Of a stretch of DNA of 64,000 bases, positions 29,014 to 38,242 are shown in pieces. The position numbers and the translations under genes are program-made. Origin of the DNA: Kribbella pratensis (GTDB taxonomy: Bacteria; Actinomycetota; Actinomycetes; Propionibacteriales; Kribbellaceae); assembly GCF_004366075.1 (NCBI RefSeq), contig NZ_SODU01000001.1, forward strand, positions 1,274,488 through 1,338,487, written 5' to 3'. Under the pieces are notes generated by a model that worked only from the letters and a program-made list of their open reading frames with translations, ran no database searches and had not been told where the DNA came from. The first letter of the stretch is position 1. Each line of letters opens with the position of its first letter.

Positions 29014-29523
29014 CTAGATCGCCTTGAAGTGATCGAAGGGTTCGCGGCAGGAGTTGCAGCGCCAGAGCGATTTGCAGGAGGTCGAGCCGAAGCGGCTGAG
29101 CTCCGAGGTGTTGGGCGAGCCGCACAAGGGGCAGCGGATGCTCAACTGCAGCAGGACCGGGGCGTTGGCCCGGGACTGGGATGGAGGGAAGGGGGCGGGG
29201 GCGCTCGTGCCGGGTGGCGGGGCGATGCCGTAGTCCGTCAGCTTCGCCTTTCCTGCTTCCGTCATCCAGTCGGTCGTCCACGGCGGCGACAGGACCGTCT
29301 CGACCCTTCCGTGGACGTGCAACGCCTGGAGTGTCAGTTCGACCTCGTGGCGGATCAGGTCCATGGCGGGACAGCCGGAGTACGTCGGGGTGATCGTCAC
29401 GACGACCTCGTCGCCCTCGTGCCGCACGCCGCGCAGTACGCCGAGGTCCGCGATCGTGAGCACCGGCACCTCGGGATCCACGACCTCGCCGACGGCCTCG
29501 AGGATCGCCGCGTCGGTCACCAT
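29014..29523 (-). CDS. paaD: phenylacetyl-CoA epoxidase assembly protein PaaD
   Basis: 169 residues. A DUF59/MIP18-type domain comes first (ILEAVGEVVDPEVPVLTIADLGVLRGV, ITPTYSGCPAMDLI). The C-terminal zinc-ribbon-like segment contains Cys pairs (CPLCGSPNT and CNSCREPFDHF). PaaD is thought to help assemble iron-sulfur or di-iron sites of the PaaABCE complex. It overlaps paaC by 7 bp and abuts paaE, so expression is tightly coupled. Confidence 0.94.
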   Translation of the reverse strand: MVTDAAILEAVGEVVDPEVPVLTIADLGVLRGVRHEGDEVVVTITPTYSGCPAMDLIRHEVELTLQALHVHGRVETVLSPPWTTDWMTEAGKAKLTDYGIAPPPGTSAPAPFPPSQSRANAPVLLQLSIRCPLCGSPNTSELSRFGSTSCKSLWRCNSCREPFDHFKAI

Positions 29524-30251
29524 GTCGCACCCGGATGCGAACGCGCCACGTGCTGCAGTTCGGCCAGCAGATAGCCCATGTGCTCGGTATGACGACCCGA
29601 ACGACCGCCGGAGTGCTGGTACGACGATGTCGGCCGCTCACACGTCGACTCGTCGATGACCGCCGTCACGCGCCGGGTCCACTCCTCCTCCAGCGTGGAC
29701 GGATCGACGGCGACCGACAGCTGCCGTACGACGTCGTCCGACGCGAACATCTCAGCGGTGTAAGGCCACAGCGCGTCCAGCGCAGCCTGCATCCGCCGGT
29801 GGCTCTCCTCGGTCCCGTCGCCCAGCCGCAGCACCCACTGCGTCGCGTGGTCGACGTGGTACGCCACCTCCTTGACCGCCTTCCCCGCCACACCGGCCAG
29901 CGTCTCGTCGGCACACGACCGCAGCTCGTCGTACAGCAGGTGCTGGTACGTCGCGAAGTACAGCAACCGTGCCATTGCGAACGCGAAGTCGCCGTTCGGC
30001 AGCTCGCACAACTGCAGGTTCCGGAACTCGCGCTCGTCCCGGAAGTACGCGAGCTCGTCCTCGGTGCGGCCGTCCAGCGAGCCGGCGTACTGCAGCAGCG
30101 AACGCGCCTGCCCCAGCTGGTCCAGCCCGATGTTGCCGAGCGCAACATCCTCCTCGAGCTGCGGCGCGGCCGCGATCCACTCGCCGGTGCGCTGCGCCGC
30201 GATCAGCGCGTCGTCACCGAGGCGAAGCGTGTATTCGAGCAGGTCGTTCAC
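29517..30251 (-). CDS. paaC: phenylacetyl-CoA 1,2-epoxidase subunit PaaC
   Basis: 244 residues; the structural ferritin-like partner of PaaA in the epoxidase heterodimer. It shows LRLGDDALIAAQRTGEWIAAAPQLEEDVALGNIGLDQLGQAR, ELPNGDFAFAMARLLYF and KAVKEVAYHVDHATQWVLRLGDGTEESHRRMQ. The frame remains open to 30587, but homology starts at GTG 30251. That codon overlaps the paaB stop by 4 bp (GTGA), so the shorter start is preferred. Confidence 0.95.
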   Translation of the reverse strand: MNDLLEYTLRLGDDALIAAQRTGEWIAAAPQLEEDVALGNIGLDQLGQARSLLQYAGSLDGRTEDELAYFRDEREFRNLQLCELPNGDFAFAMARLLYFATYQHLLYDELRSCADETLAGVAGKAVKEVAYHVDHATQWVLRLGDGTEESHRRMQAALDALWPYTAEMFASDDVVRQLSVAVDPSTLEEEWTRRVTAVIDESTCERPTSSYQHSGGRSGRHTEHMGYLLAELQHVARSHPGATW

Positions 30252-30559
30252 AGGTGCTCGACGCCTTCCGGGACCTCGTAGAACGTCGGATGCCGGTACA
30301 CCTTGTCGCCGGCCGGGTCGAAGAACTCGTCCTTCTCGTCCGGCGAAGACGCAGTGATGTCCGACGCCCGCACCACCCAGATCGACACGCCTTCCTGGCG
30401 GCGGGTGTACACGTCCCGCGCGTTCCGCAACGCCATCGTCGCGTCCGGCGCATGCAGGCTCCCCACATGCGTGTGCGACAGCCCGCGGCGCGACCGCACG
30501 AACACCTCGTAGAGCGGCTCGACGCTGTGCTTGCTGATGAACTCGCTCCGTTCGTTCAT
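30248..30559 (-). CDS. paaB: phenylacetyl-CoA 1,2-epoxidase subunit PaaB
   Basis: 103 residues, the normal PaaB size. It includes [54 protein letters not shown], the family core. PaaB is a small accessory subunit of the multicomponent epoxidase that bridges PaaAC units. The start at ATG 30559 overlaps the paaA stop by 4 bp, and its stop overlaps the paaC start by 4 bp. The longer open frame to 30664 lies inside paaA. Confidence 0.95.
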   Translation of the reverse strand: MNERSEFISKHSVEPLYEVFVRSRRGLSHTHVGSLHAPDATMALRNARDVYTRRQEGVSIWVVRASDITASSPDEKDEFFDPAGDKVYRHPTFYEVPEGVEHL

Positions 30560-31464
30560 GCGGCACGCTCCGCTCGCTTGGCCGCATAGGCGGCCGCGGC
30601 CTCGCGGACCCAGGCGCCGTCCTCGTGCGCCTTCACGCGATGCGACAGCCGCTGCTGGTTGCACGGACCGTTGCCCTTCACCACGTCGTACAGCTCGGTG
30701 TAGTCGGGCTCGGTGAACCGGTAGTGCCCGTCCTCGTACACCAGTCCGTCGTCAGGGACGCGCAGCCCGAGTACGTCGGCCTGCGGCACGGTCATGTCCA
30801 CGAACCGCTGCCGCAGCTCGTCGTTGCTGTGCCGCTTGATCCCCCACGCCATCGACTGCTCCGAATGCGTCGACGCCGCGTCCGGCGGGCCGAACATCAT
30901 CAGCGACGGCCACCACCAGCGGTTCAAGGCGTCCTGCGCCATCGCCTTCTGCGCCTCAGTGCCTTTCGACAACGTGTACAGGATCTCGAACCCCTGCCGC
31001 TGGTGGAACGACTCCTCCTTGCAGACCCGCACCATCGCCCGCGCGTACGGCCCGTAGGAGCAGCGGCACAGCGGGACCTGGTTGACGATCGCCGCGCCGT
31101 CGACCAGCCAGCCGATCGCACCGATGTCGGCCCAGGTCAGCGTCGGGTAGTTGAAGATGCTGGAGTACTTCTGCTTGCCGCTGTGCAGCAGGTCGAGCAG
31201 GTCCGCGCGGTCCACGCCGAGCGTTTCCGCGGCGGCGTACAGGTAGAGACCGTGGCCGGCCTCGTCCTGCACCTTCGCCATCAGGATCGCCTTGCGGCGC
31301 AGCGACGGCGCGCGACTGATCCAGTTGCCCTCCGGCTGCATGCCGATGATCTCGGAGTGCGCGTGCTGCGCGATCTGCCGGATCAGGGTCTTGCGGTACC
31401 CGTCCGGCATCGCGTCCCGCGGCTCGATCCGGCCGTCGGCGTCGATGGTCGCCTGGAAGTCCAT
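30556..31464 (-). CDS. paaA: phenylacetyl-CoA 1,2-epoxidase catalytic subunit PaaA
   Basis: 302-residue di-iron monooxygenase of ferritin-like fold. Iron-binding motifs are visible: [33 protein letters not shown] (E68, H71) and [14 protein letters not shown]. It inserts oxygen into the aromatic ring of phenylacetyl-CoA. The start is ATG 31464, where PaaA homology begins; there is no obvious ribosome site, and the leader is very short if the upstream promoter guess is right. First of paaABCDE. The rest of the phenylacetate pathway (paaK, paaZ, paaG and so on) is not in the window. Confidence 0.95.
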   Translation of the reverse strand: MDFQATIDADGRIEPRDAMPDGYRKTLIRQIAQHAHSEIIGMQPEGNWISRAPSLRRKAILMAKVQDEAGHGLYLYAAAETLGVDRADLLDLLHSGKQKYSSIFNYPTLTWADIGAIGWLVDGAAIVNQVPLCRCSYGPYARAMVRVCKEESFHQRQGFEILYTLSKGTEAQKAMAQDALNRWWWPSLMMFGPPDAASTHSEQSMAWGIKRHSNDELRQRFVDMTVPQADVLGLRVPDDGLVYEDGHYRFTEPDYTELYDVVKGNGPCNQQRLSHRVKAHEDGAWVREAAAAYAAKRAERAA

Positions 31465-31476
31465 ACCGACAGCATA

Positions 31477-31514
31477 TGTGACACTTTTTCTCAGAATCAA
31501 CAACAGGTGTCACA
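31477..31514 (-). promoter_or_regulatory. inverted repeat operator candidate upstream of paaA
   Basis: TGTGACAC (31477-31484) and GTGTCACA (31507-31514) form a perfect 8-bp inverted repeat with a 22-bp spacer, ending 12 bases before the paaA ATG. On the minus strand a TTGATT/CATATG pair with a 16-base spacer lies inside it, a plausible weak promoter. A repressor bound to the arms would control paaA. The half-site does not resemble the PaaR sequences I know. A smaller hairpin (ACCCAC/GTGGGT, 31528-31546) lies further upstream. Confidence 0.5.
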
Positions 31515-31626
31515 AAGGTGGTGCTGGACCCACCCAGGAAGTGGGTTTGACGCACTGGGGACGGCCGGTCGGGGTCGCGAGGATTGAGTCAACAGCTCAA
31601 CCCTTCCACAGTTTTCGGAGGACCCC

Positions 31627-32811
31627 GTGACTACAACCACCCTCCCGGCCGTCGATCATCGCGGCCCGGTCACCGGCCGGGAGCGTGCGCTCGCACCCGA
31701 CCTGATCCGGGGCGCGATGCTGCTGCTGATCGGCCTGGCGAACAGCGCCAACTTCGCGTTCGCCGGCCAGCCCGGCGTGGAGAGCGCGCCGCACGGCTTC
31801 GAGCGCATCCTGAACTTCCTCAAACTCACCTTCGTCGACGCCCGGGCGTACCCGGTGTTCGCGGTGATGTTCGGCTACGGCCTCGTGCAGCTGGCCCGGC
31901 GGCAGCGGTCCTCGGGCGCCACCACCGGTGCTGTCCGGCGGATCCTGCTCAGGCGCAACGCCTGGCTGATCGGCTTCGGCGTCGTCCACGCGACGCTGCT
32001 GTACTTCGGTGACTTCCTCGGCGCCTACGGAATCGTGGGCATCATCTGCACGCTGTTCCTGCTCAACCGCGGCGACAAGTTCCACCGGATCGTCCTCGCG
32101 ATCTGGGCGTTCATGACCGTCGAGGTCTTGTTCGTCGGGGCCAAGGCCACGCTCGCGATCGTCAACAGCTCCGGCCCCGCGCACGCGCTGACGAACTCCC
32201 CGAACCCGTCGCTGGCCGCCTCGTCCTACCTGGGCAGCCTGGTCGACCGGCTGCACGAGTACCCGCTGCACGCCGCGAGCGTCATCCCCTTCATCATCAT
32301 CGTCTGGCTCGGCATCTGGGCCGCCCGCAAGCAGATCCTGGAGAACCCGGGCGCCCACAAGACCCTGCTCACCCGGGTGGCAGTCGGCGGTCTCGGCCTC
32401 ACCGTCCTGGGCGGCCTGCCGCTCGCGCTGGTCGGAGCCGGCTGGATGCACGTCGACGAGAGTGCGGTGGACGCGCTGAGCCTGCTGTCCCACGTGTCCG
32501 GCATGTTCGGCGGACCTGGGTACGTCGCTCTGTTCGGCCTGCTCGTCCTGCGGATCCGCAAGCTGTCGCTGCCGGTCCGTGCGATCTCCGCACTTGGTCA
32601 GCGCTCGCTGTCCGGGTACCTCTTCCAGTCGGTCTCGTGGATGATCCTGCTGGCGCCGTTCACGCTGGACCTGCGGTTCGGAAGTACGGCGTACACCGCG
32701 GCGCTGGTCGCGATCGGCGTCTGGGTCATGTCGGTCGCCGGCGCTTATCTGATGAGCCGGCGTTCCTACCGCGGTCCGGCCGAGACCCTGCTGCGCAAGC
32801 TCGTGTACTGA
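31627..32811 (+). CDS. DUF418 family membrane protein
   Basis: 394 residues with about 9-10 hydrophobic helices. The N-terminus LAPDLIRGAMLLLIGLANSANFAF and the motif FEAxxYPVFAVMFGYGLVQLARRQ (here DARAYPVFAVMFGYG) are typical of DUF418. The C-terminal block includes ALGQRSLSGYLFQSVSWM. Members are putative acyltransferase-3-like or transport proteins with no established reaction. Start GTG 31627 has a strong GGAGGA ribosome site 5 bases upstream. A TTGAG-N7-CTCAA inverted repeat (31584-31600) just before it could be an operator. It is followed 18 bp later by a GNAT gene. Confidence 0.87.
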   Translation: MTTTTLPAVDHRGPVTGRERALAPDLIRGAMLLLIGLANSANFAFAGQPGVESAPHGFERILNFLKLTFVDARAYPVFAVMFGYGLVQLARRQRSSGATTGAVRRILLRRNAWLIGFGVVHATLLYFGDFLGAYGIVGIICTLFLLNRGDKFHRIVLAIWAFMTVEVLFVGAKATLAIVNSSGPAHALTNSPNPSLAASSYLGSLVDRLHEYPLHAASVIPFIIIVWLGIWAARKQILENPGAHKTLLTRVAVGGLGLTVLGGLPLALVGAGWMHVDESAVDALSLLSHVSGMFGGPGYVALFGLLVLRIRKLSLPVRAISALGQRSLSGYLFQSVSWMILLAPFTLDLRFGSTAYTAALVAIGVWVMSVAGAYLMSRRSYRGPAETLLRKLVY

Positions 32812-32829
32812 CTTGCGAGGATTGCGTTC

Positions 32830-33432
32830 ATGAGTGACTTCGGCGTACCGGAACCGGCCAACCTCTCGGATCTGTCCGGCGACACTCCGGTAGCTGAAAC
32901 GAGCGTCAGGCTCGCACTGCCCGCGGAGGCAGGAGAGATCGGCGAGATCCAGGTCGCGGCCTGGCGTACGGCGTACGCCGGGCTGCTGCCGGCCGACGTC
33001 CTCGCCGATCTCAACCCGGCGCAGTTCGCGGCCCAGTGGCGGGCCGCGCTGCTCGCTCCGGGCGAGGCGCGGAACCGGGTCATGGTCGCGCTGGCCGGCC
33101 GCACGCTGGTCGGCTTCGCGGCCATCACACCGTCCGACGACCCGGACGGCGACCCGCAGCACGACGCGTTGATCGCCGAGCTGGCGGTCAACCCGGAGGC
33201 GACCCGCGCCGGCCACGGCTCCCGCCTCCTGAACGCCGTCGTCGACACGGTCCGCGCCGACGGCTTCCGCCGGGTCACCGTCTGGGTCAACTCGACCGAC
33301 GACGTACTCCGCGCCTTCTACACCGAGGCCGGCTGGGCCCCCGACGGCGCCCACCGCGAACTCGACCTCTACGGCGACGAGTCCGTCCGCATCAAGCAGA
33401 TCCGCCTCCACACCGACCCCGGCACGGAGTAA
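32830..33432 (+). CDS. GNAT family N-acetyltransferase
   Basis: 200 residues. It shows VRLALPAEAGEIGEIQVAAWRTAYAGLLPADVLADL at the N-terminus. The acetyl-CoA loop is ELAVNPEATRAGHGSRLLNAV (R-A-G-H-G-S), and VTVWVNSTDDVLRAFYTEAGWAPDG closes the fold. The acceptor substrate is unknown. The first ~25 residues precede the domain and could be unstructured. It lies 18 bp after the DUF418 gene in the same direction, so the two are probably co-transcribed. Confidence 0.9.
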   Translation: MSDFGVPEPANLSDLSGDTPVAETSVRLALPAEAGEIGEIQVAAWRTAYAGLLPADVLADLNPAQFAAQWRAALLAPGEARNRVMVALAGRTLVGFAAITPSDDPDGDPQHDALIAELAVNPEATRAGHGSRLLNAVVDTVRADGFRRVTVWVNSTDDVLRAFYTEAGWAPDGAHRELDLYGDESVRIKQIRLHTDPGTE

Positions 33433-33553
33433 TCCCCCGCGGCCAATAGCAGGTCGCCGATCGGCGACGGGCCGGGGGTGGTGCTCGACGGCCACTGGTG
33501 GGCATGACAGATTGTCACGGACCGATCACGCATGGCCATCCGCTGGAGTCTGC

Positions 33554-35251
33554 ATGAAGTACCTCACCCTGGCCGTCGGCCTGGGCCTGTCCGCTGCAGC
33601 CGTTCTCGTCGTTCCCGGTTCCGGTGCGACCGCCTCGACGCAAGAGGCGACCGTTGTCGACAAGCCACATCAGGTGGCGACCAAGTACCTCGAGCAGAAA
33701 CCGCGCTGGTTGGAGTGCGGCGACGCCGAGCTCCGCACGTACTGCGCGAAGATCACCGTCCCGCGCGACTGGGCCAACCAGTACGCCGGGAACGACCTGC
33801 AGATCGCCGTCAGCAAGGTCGCCCCGGCCAAAGGCAAGCCGAGCCGGGTCGTGTTCGGCAACCCCGGCGGACCCGGTGGCGCCGGCCTCGGAATGGCGCC
33901 GTACCTCGCGAGCCAGGGACCGCTCGCCAAGGACCACCTCGCCGTCGGCTTCGACCCGCGCGGCACCGGCGGCAGCTCGAACGTGAGCTGCGACGGCGCC
34001 CCCGGCTTCACGATGGACGCGCGCGACCGCGCTCCCGCGACCCGCGACCTGATCGCCGAGGCCTCGGAGATGACGCAGACGTACTGCGACCAGCAGTCCC
34101 GCGGCCTGCTCCCCTACATCACCACCGCGCAGACGGTGCAGGACATGGACCTGATCCGGCGGCTGCTCGGCTTCGACAAGCTGGACTACGTCGGGTACTC
34201 CGGCGGCACCTGGCTCGGGGCGTACTACCAGACCTACTTCCCCGAGCACGTCGGCCGGTTCGTGCTGGACTCGAACACGGACTTCACCAAGGGCTGGCTG
34301 GACACGTTCGTCAGCCAGCCGCAGGCGTTCGAGCGCCGGTTCCGCGAGGACTTCGCGCCCTGGGCGGCCAAGTACGACGACCAGCTGCACCTCGGTTCGT
34401 CACCGGGTGCGATCATCCGCCTGTACGAACGGTTACGACGGGCCCTCAAGGAGGAGCCCGCGACCGAAGAGTTCCTGGACGGCGCGGTCAACGTCAGGTA
34501 CGACGAGAACACCCTCGACCTGATGGTGACCGGGGATATGTACTCGAAGCTCGACTTCCATTCCCTCGCGGCCGACCTGCTATTTCTCCATGACCTTTCC
34601 GCGGCGCAGGCAAAGGGCGGTCCGCGGGCCGCGCAACGCAAGGTCGACGGGCTCTCGAAGGCCCGCCAGCAGCAACTGGTCGAACGCGCCGGCCGGTCCC
34701 CCGTCGGCCTCCGGATGCTCGGTGAGGACGACGCCGAGGACGCGACGTTCACCGCCATCACCTGCAACGACACGGTCTGGCCGCAAGGCCGCGAGTACGG
34801 CGAACAACTCGCCGCCCGTCTCGGTCCGCACTTCCCGCTGGTCGGCTGGACGATGTCCGAGAACCCCTGCTTCTACTGGGACCGTCCGAACCTGACCATG
34901 CCGACACCGACCGGCAAAGGCTTGCCCACAACGCTGATGGTGCAGTCCGTGCACGATCCCGCGACCAGCTACAGCCTCGCTGCGGCGGCCCACAGCCGGT
35001 ACGCCGGTTCGCGGCTGCTGACTGTCACGCGCGAAGGCGACCACGGCATCTACGGCGGTGTGAACCGCTGCGCGGACCGGATCGTCAACACGTTCCTCAC
35101 CACCGGGGTCGCGCCGGCCAAGGACGTGAGCTGCGCCGGCGAAGGCATCCCCGCACCAGTGGCCGAGGAGCCCGGTCTCGACGAAGGCGCCGGTGCTCCT
35201 TTACGAAAGGTCGCCGGATTCACAAAAGCTGTTTCCGGCTATCTGCCGTGA
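33554..35251 (+). CDS. secreted alpha/beta-hydrolase peptidase (S33, tripeptidyl aminopeptidase type)
   Basis: 565 residues. An N-terminal Sec signal (MKYLTLAVGLGLSAAAVLV, Ala/Ser-rich end) is followed by a mature chain of the SlpD/SlpE-tripeptidyl aminopeptidase family. CGDAELRTYCAKITVPRDW and FGNPGGPGGAG form the oxyanion region, and FDPRGTGGSSNV follows. The catalytic triad is the serine in GYSGGTWLGAYY, Asp in SVHDPATSYS and His in REGDHGIYGG. It probably releases N-terminal peptides outside the cell. ATG 33554 follows a GGAG site and opens the signal peptide; an upstream ATG is at 33512. A hairpin 60 bases after the stop may end the transcript. Confidence 0.9.
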   Translation: MKYLTLAVGLGLSAAAVLVVPGSGATASTQEATVVDKPHQVATKYLEQKPRWLECGDAELRTYCAKITVPRDWANQYAGNDLQIAVSKVAPAKGKPSRVVFGNPGGPGGAGLGMAPYLASQGPLAKDHLAVGFDPRGTGGSSNVSCDGAPGFTMDARDRAPATRDLIAEASEMTQTYCDQQSRGLLPYITTAQTVQDMDLIRRLLGFDKLDYVGYSGGTWLGAYYQTYFPEHVGRFVLDSNTDFTKGWLDTFVSQPQAFERRFREDFAPWAAKYDDQLHLGSSPGAIIRLYERLRRALKEEPATEEFLDGAVNVRYDENTLDLMVTGDMYSKLDFHSLAADLLFLHDLSAAQAKGGPRAAQRKVDGLSKARQQQLVERAGRSPVGLRMLGEDDAEDATFTAITCNDTVWPQGREYGEQLAARLGPHFPLVGWTMSENPCFYWDRPNLTMPTPTGKGLPTTLMVQSVHDPATSYSLAAAAHSRYAGSRLLTVTREGDHGIYGGVNRCADRIVNTFLTTGVAPAKDVSCAGEGIPAPVAEEPGLDEGAGAPLRKVAGFTKAVSGYLP

Positions 35252-35622
35252 CGAGCGCTTGAAAGCGGACTGCATTTCCCCTACGGACCGGCAGGTCGCG
35301 GTCACGGTCGGCGAAATCCGGCCGGGGATTTCGTTGTCAGGACAAATTTGTCAGGGCGATGTCAGGGTTGCGTCCCTGTGCGACGCAGCGTGATCACGGC
35401 ACTCTTGAGGTAGCGCGGAGGAACCGATCGTCGACTGGGAGGGCCCGACGACTGGTGACCATCGCGGACGTGGCTTCGGCCGGCTGTGGTGTGGGGGGAC
35501 TGCCTGGGGGGTCAGACAGAGGACACAGCCGGCCGGGCCACGAATCTGGATCCGCGCCCTCAGATCCCTCGCGGGGCATCGTCGATCCCCCAGGTCGTGG
35601 TGCTCCGCGAGGCACGCCCGGT
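35252..35622. other. 371-bp intergenic region without a recognised gene
   Basis: Between the convergent secreted peptidase and the XRE/NB-ARC regulator. Apart from a hairpin at 35312-35333, I see TTGTCAGGACAAATTTGTCAGG-type direct repeats near 35334-35360 and G-rich runs near 35490-35510. Short open frames here do not resemble proteins. No RNA gene was recognised. Confidence 0.6.
35312..35333 (+). terminator. possible terminator hairpin after the secreted peptidase gene
   Basis: CGAAATCC-GGCCGG-GGATTTCG forms a perfect 8-bp stem with a 6-base loop, 60 bases beyond the stop of the peptidase gene. It is followed by TTGTCAGG rather than a T-run, so intrinsic termination would be of the T-poor actinobacterial kind. 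Confidence 0.45.
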
Positions 35623-38133
35623 TCAGAACGGATCGCGCGTCCGCTCCGCCGGTGTAGCTGCTGAGCTGGATTCCGGCGGCGGGTAACCGTCCGCAACCGC
35701 GGCCAGTGGCGCCGCGCGGCCGGCCGACCAAGCCGCCCGGAAGGCCCGCCGCTCGAGCGACGCTTCGACCGCGGCTCGCGTGGCCTCGCAACCGGCCTTC
35801 TCGATCTCCGGCACCGGCGCCCCGATGACCTCGCGGACTCCGTCGGCGGCACCGAGCAGAAATGCGGCGTACTCGCTGCGCTCGCGTTGCTGTGCGACCG
35901 CGGCGAGTTCCTCCAGCACACTGGCCGACCGCCACCGGTCCCCCAGATCCCGATGCTCGGCCAGGCTTTCGTCGAGCAGGTGTACGGCGCGGTCGGTCAG
36001 GCCACGCCGGCGTTCGACGATACCGAGCTGGTTCAGCGACCAGGCGGCACCCTCGCGATATCCGAGCCGTTGCGACAGCGCGAGGCTCTCCTGCAGCAGA
36101 TCCTCGGCCTCGACCAGTTCACCGCCGTACTGCGCGATGGCGCCGAGGCTGATCAGCGACCAGGCGAGTCCTTCGCCGTCACCGACGGCCCGGAAGCTGT
36201 CGCGAGCTCGCCGGCACCGGCGCGCGCCGATCTCGAGGTCGCCGCGGAGCCAGGCCACGAAGCCGAGGTAATTGTGCGCCCAGGCCATTCCGACCCGGTC
36301 GCCGAGACTCTCGTACAGGTCGTAACTCTCGCAGTGCAGGTCCTCCGCCGCTTCGTAGTCGCCCCGTTCGCGTGCGACACCGCCGAGTCGTTGCAGCACC
36401 AACGCAGTGCCGGACGTGTCGCCAAGCGCCTTGTACTGCCGCAAGGCGGTCTTCAGTCGCTCGGTCGCGGCGTCGTACTCGCACTGGAGGAACGCCAGTG
36501 TCCCGGCGCCCAGGTTGGCCTTCGCATACACCGGCGCGAGCTCCGCGATCCGTTCGGGCGGCACCGACTCGCCGAGTTGCAGGGCACGCTCGAGCCACTG
36601 GCTGCCCTCGGCGTAGTGCCCGCGAAGGTAGCAGAACAGCCACAGCCCACCGGCCAGTCGCAACGCCTCGTCGATCGAGCTGGTCCGCAGCGCCCACGCC
36701 ATCGCGGATCGCAGGTTCGCGAGCTCACCGTCCAACCGGTCGAGCCACTCCCCCTGTTCCGGTCCACGCAGCCGGCTCTCCGATTCCTCGGCCAGGCCGA
36801 CGTAGTACTGCGCATGCCGCGCGGCTGCGTCGTCCGTCTGTCCAGCGGCCCGCAGGCGATCGGCCGCGAACTCCCGGATCACGCCGAGCATGTAGTACCG
36901 CGCGACGCCGTCGCGCCTGGTCACCCGGATCAGCGACTTGTCGGCCAGCCGCCCGATGAGGTCGAGAGCCTCGACCCGGGTCGCGGCACCGGGCATGACC
37001 GCTGCCGCCGCGCCCAGCGTCCAGCCGCCGGCGAACACCGACAGCCGGGCGAACACGTCCCGCTCGGCCTCGCTGAGCAGTGCATGGCTCCACTCGATCG
37101 CGCCGTACATCGACTGCTGGCGAGGTGACGCGGTGCGTGGACCGCCGGCCAGGATGCCGAACGACGTGTCGAGCTCGCTCGCGAGTTCCTCGATCGTCAT
37201 CACGTTCGTCCGCGCCGCGGCCAGCTCGATCGCGAGCGGCATCCCCTCCAGGCGGCGTACCACGCGCGCGACCTGGTCGAGCTCGCCGGCCGGGTCGTAG
37301 CCGCGGGCGATGGCGCGTTCGACGAACAGCCGCACCGCTTCCGACGACGTCAACCGGTCCTCGTCGTGCGGCAGGGACAGGGCGGGTACGACGTACACGC
37401 TCTCTCCCGCCAGCCGCAGCAGCTCCCGGCTGGACGCGAGGATGGACAGGTTGGGGCAGGACTCGAGCAAGATCGAGCAGACCTGCCCGACCGTCGCGAC
37501 CTGGTGCGAGCAGTTGTCGAACACCAGCAGCATCGTGCTCCGGCCGATCTGCTCGGCGATGTCCTCGACCAGCCGGGTGCTTTCCTGCCGATGCATGCCG
37601 ATCGACGCGGCGACGGCGAGAGCGACCGCGGCGGAGTCGGTGACCGACGCGAGCGGCACCCAGCAGACGCCGTCGGGGAACTTGTCCGCCACGTCGCCGG
37701 CGAGTGCCAGGGTGAGGCGGGTCTTGCCGACACCACCTGGTCCGGTCAAGGTCAGCAAGCGAGTCAGTCGCTGCCCGAGCAGGCGCGTCGTCGCGGTCAG
37801 CTCGGTCGTCCGTCCGATCAGCTCGTTGGCCGGCGCGGGTGGTTGCCGCATCGGTAGGCGAACCGAGCCGGCCTCCTTGCGGGCTGTCGCGGTCAGCAGG
37901 GCCCGCTCCGGCTCACCGAGCTTCAGCGCGTCCGCGAGCAGACGCAGCGTCTGCGCCCGCGGCGCACGCCTGCGTCCTCGCTCCAACGCCGCGATCGCGT
38001 CGACGCTGAGACCGGCTCGTTCGGCCAGCGCTTCCTGCGACAGCCCCGCCTCGCGTCGGTGCCGGCGCAGTAGCCCGCCGAACCCAGCCCCCTGTACGTC
38101 GCCCGTGCCGCGGCGAGATCCGTCTGATGGCAC
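35623..38133 (-). CDS. XRE-HTH / NB-ARC / TPR signal-transduction ATPase (STAND regulator)
   Basis: 836 residues. An N-terminal XRE helix-turn-helix (LLRRHRREAGLSQEALAERAGLSVDAIAALERGRR, about 21-55) leads into an NB-ARC ATPase with P-loop GPGGVGKT (131-138) and Walker B LLVFDNCSH. Further motifs are SSRELLRLAGE, LVERAIARGYD and EGMPLAIELAAAR. A long TPR array follows (about 480-780). This is the AfsR/SARP-like STAND layout with an XRE instead of a BTAD DNA-binding domain. Such proteins activate secondary metabolism or stress genes after ATP-driven assembly; the target is unknown. Start GTG 38133 has only a weak ribosome site. Confidence 0.9.
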   Translation of the reverse strand: MPSDGSRRGTGDVQGAGFGGLLRRHRREAGLSQEALAERAGLSVDAIAALERGRRRAPRAQTLRLLADALKLGEPERALLTATARKEAGSVRLPMRQPPAPANELIGRTTELTATTRLLGQRLTRLLTLTGPGGVGKTRLTLALAGDVADKFPDGVCWVPLASVTDSAAVALAVAASIGMHRQESTRLVEDIAEQIGRSTMLLVFDNCSHQVATVGQVCSILLESCPNLSILASSRELLRLAGESVYVVPALSLPHDEDRLTSSEAVRLFVERAIARGYDPAGELDQVARVVRRLEGMPLAIELAAARTNVMTIEELASELDTSFGILAGGPRTASPRQQSMYGAIEWSHALLSEAERDVFARLSVFAGGWTLGAAAAVMPGAATRVEALDLIGRLADKSLIRVTRRDGVARYYMLGVIREFAADRLRAAGQTDDAAARHAQYYVGLAEESESRLRGPEQGEWLDRLDGELANLRSAMAWALRTSSIDEALRLAGGLWLFCYLRGHYAEGSQWLERALQLGESVPPERIAELAPVYAKANLGAGTLAFLQCEYDAATERLKTALRQYKALGDTSGTALVLQRLGGVARERGDYEAAEDLHCESYDLYESLGDRVGMAWAHNYLGFVAWLRGDLEIGARRCRRARDSFRAVGDGEGLAWSLISLGAIAQYGGELVEAEDLLQESLALSQRLGYREGAAWSLNQLGIVERRRGLTDRAVHLLDESLAEHRDLGDRWRSASVLEELAAVAQQRERSEYAAFLLGAADGVREVIGAPVPEIEKAGCEATRAAVEASLERRAFRAAWSAGRAAPLAAVADGYPPPESSSAATPAERTRDPF

Positions 38134-38242
38134 AGGACGGCCCCACCCAGTCTCCGACCTTTACGTGGCGGCTGCCACGTACCTGCGAAAATATCGCGTT
38201 CCACACCCAGTTGTCAGTTATCCCGGGGAACTGCCCCGGAAC

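Noticed and set aside
31477..31514. CRP/FNR-type site upstream of paaA
   Set aside because: TGTGA and TCACA are present but separated by far more than the 6 bases of a CRP site, so each arm would have to be a separate operator half.
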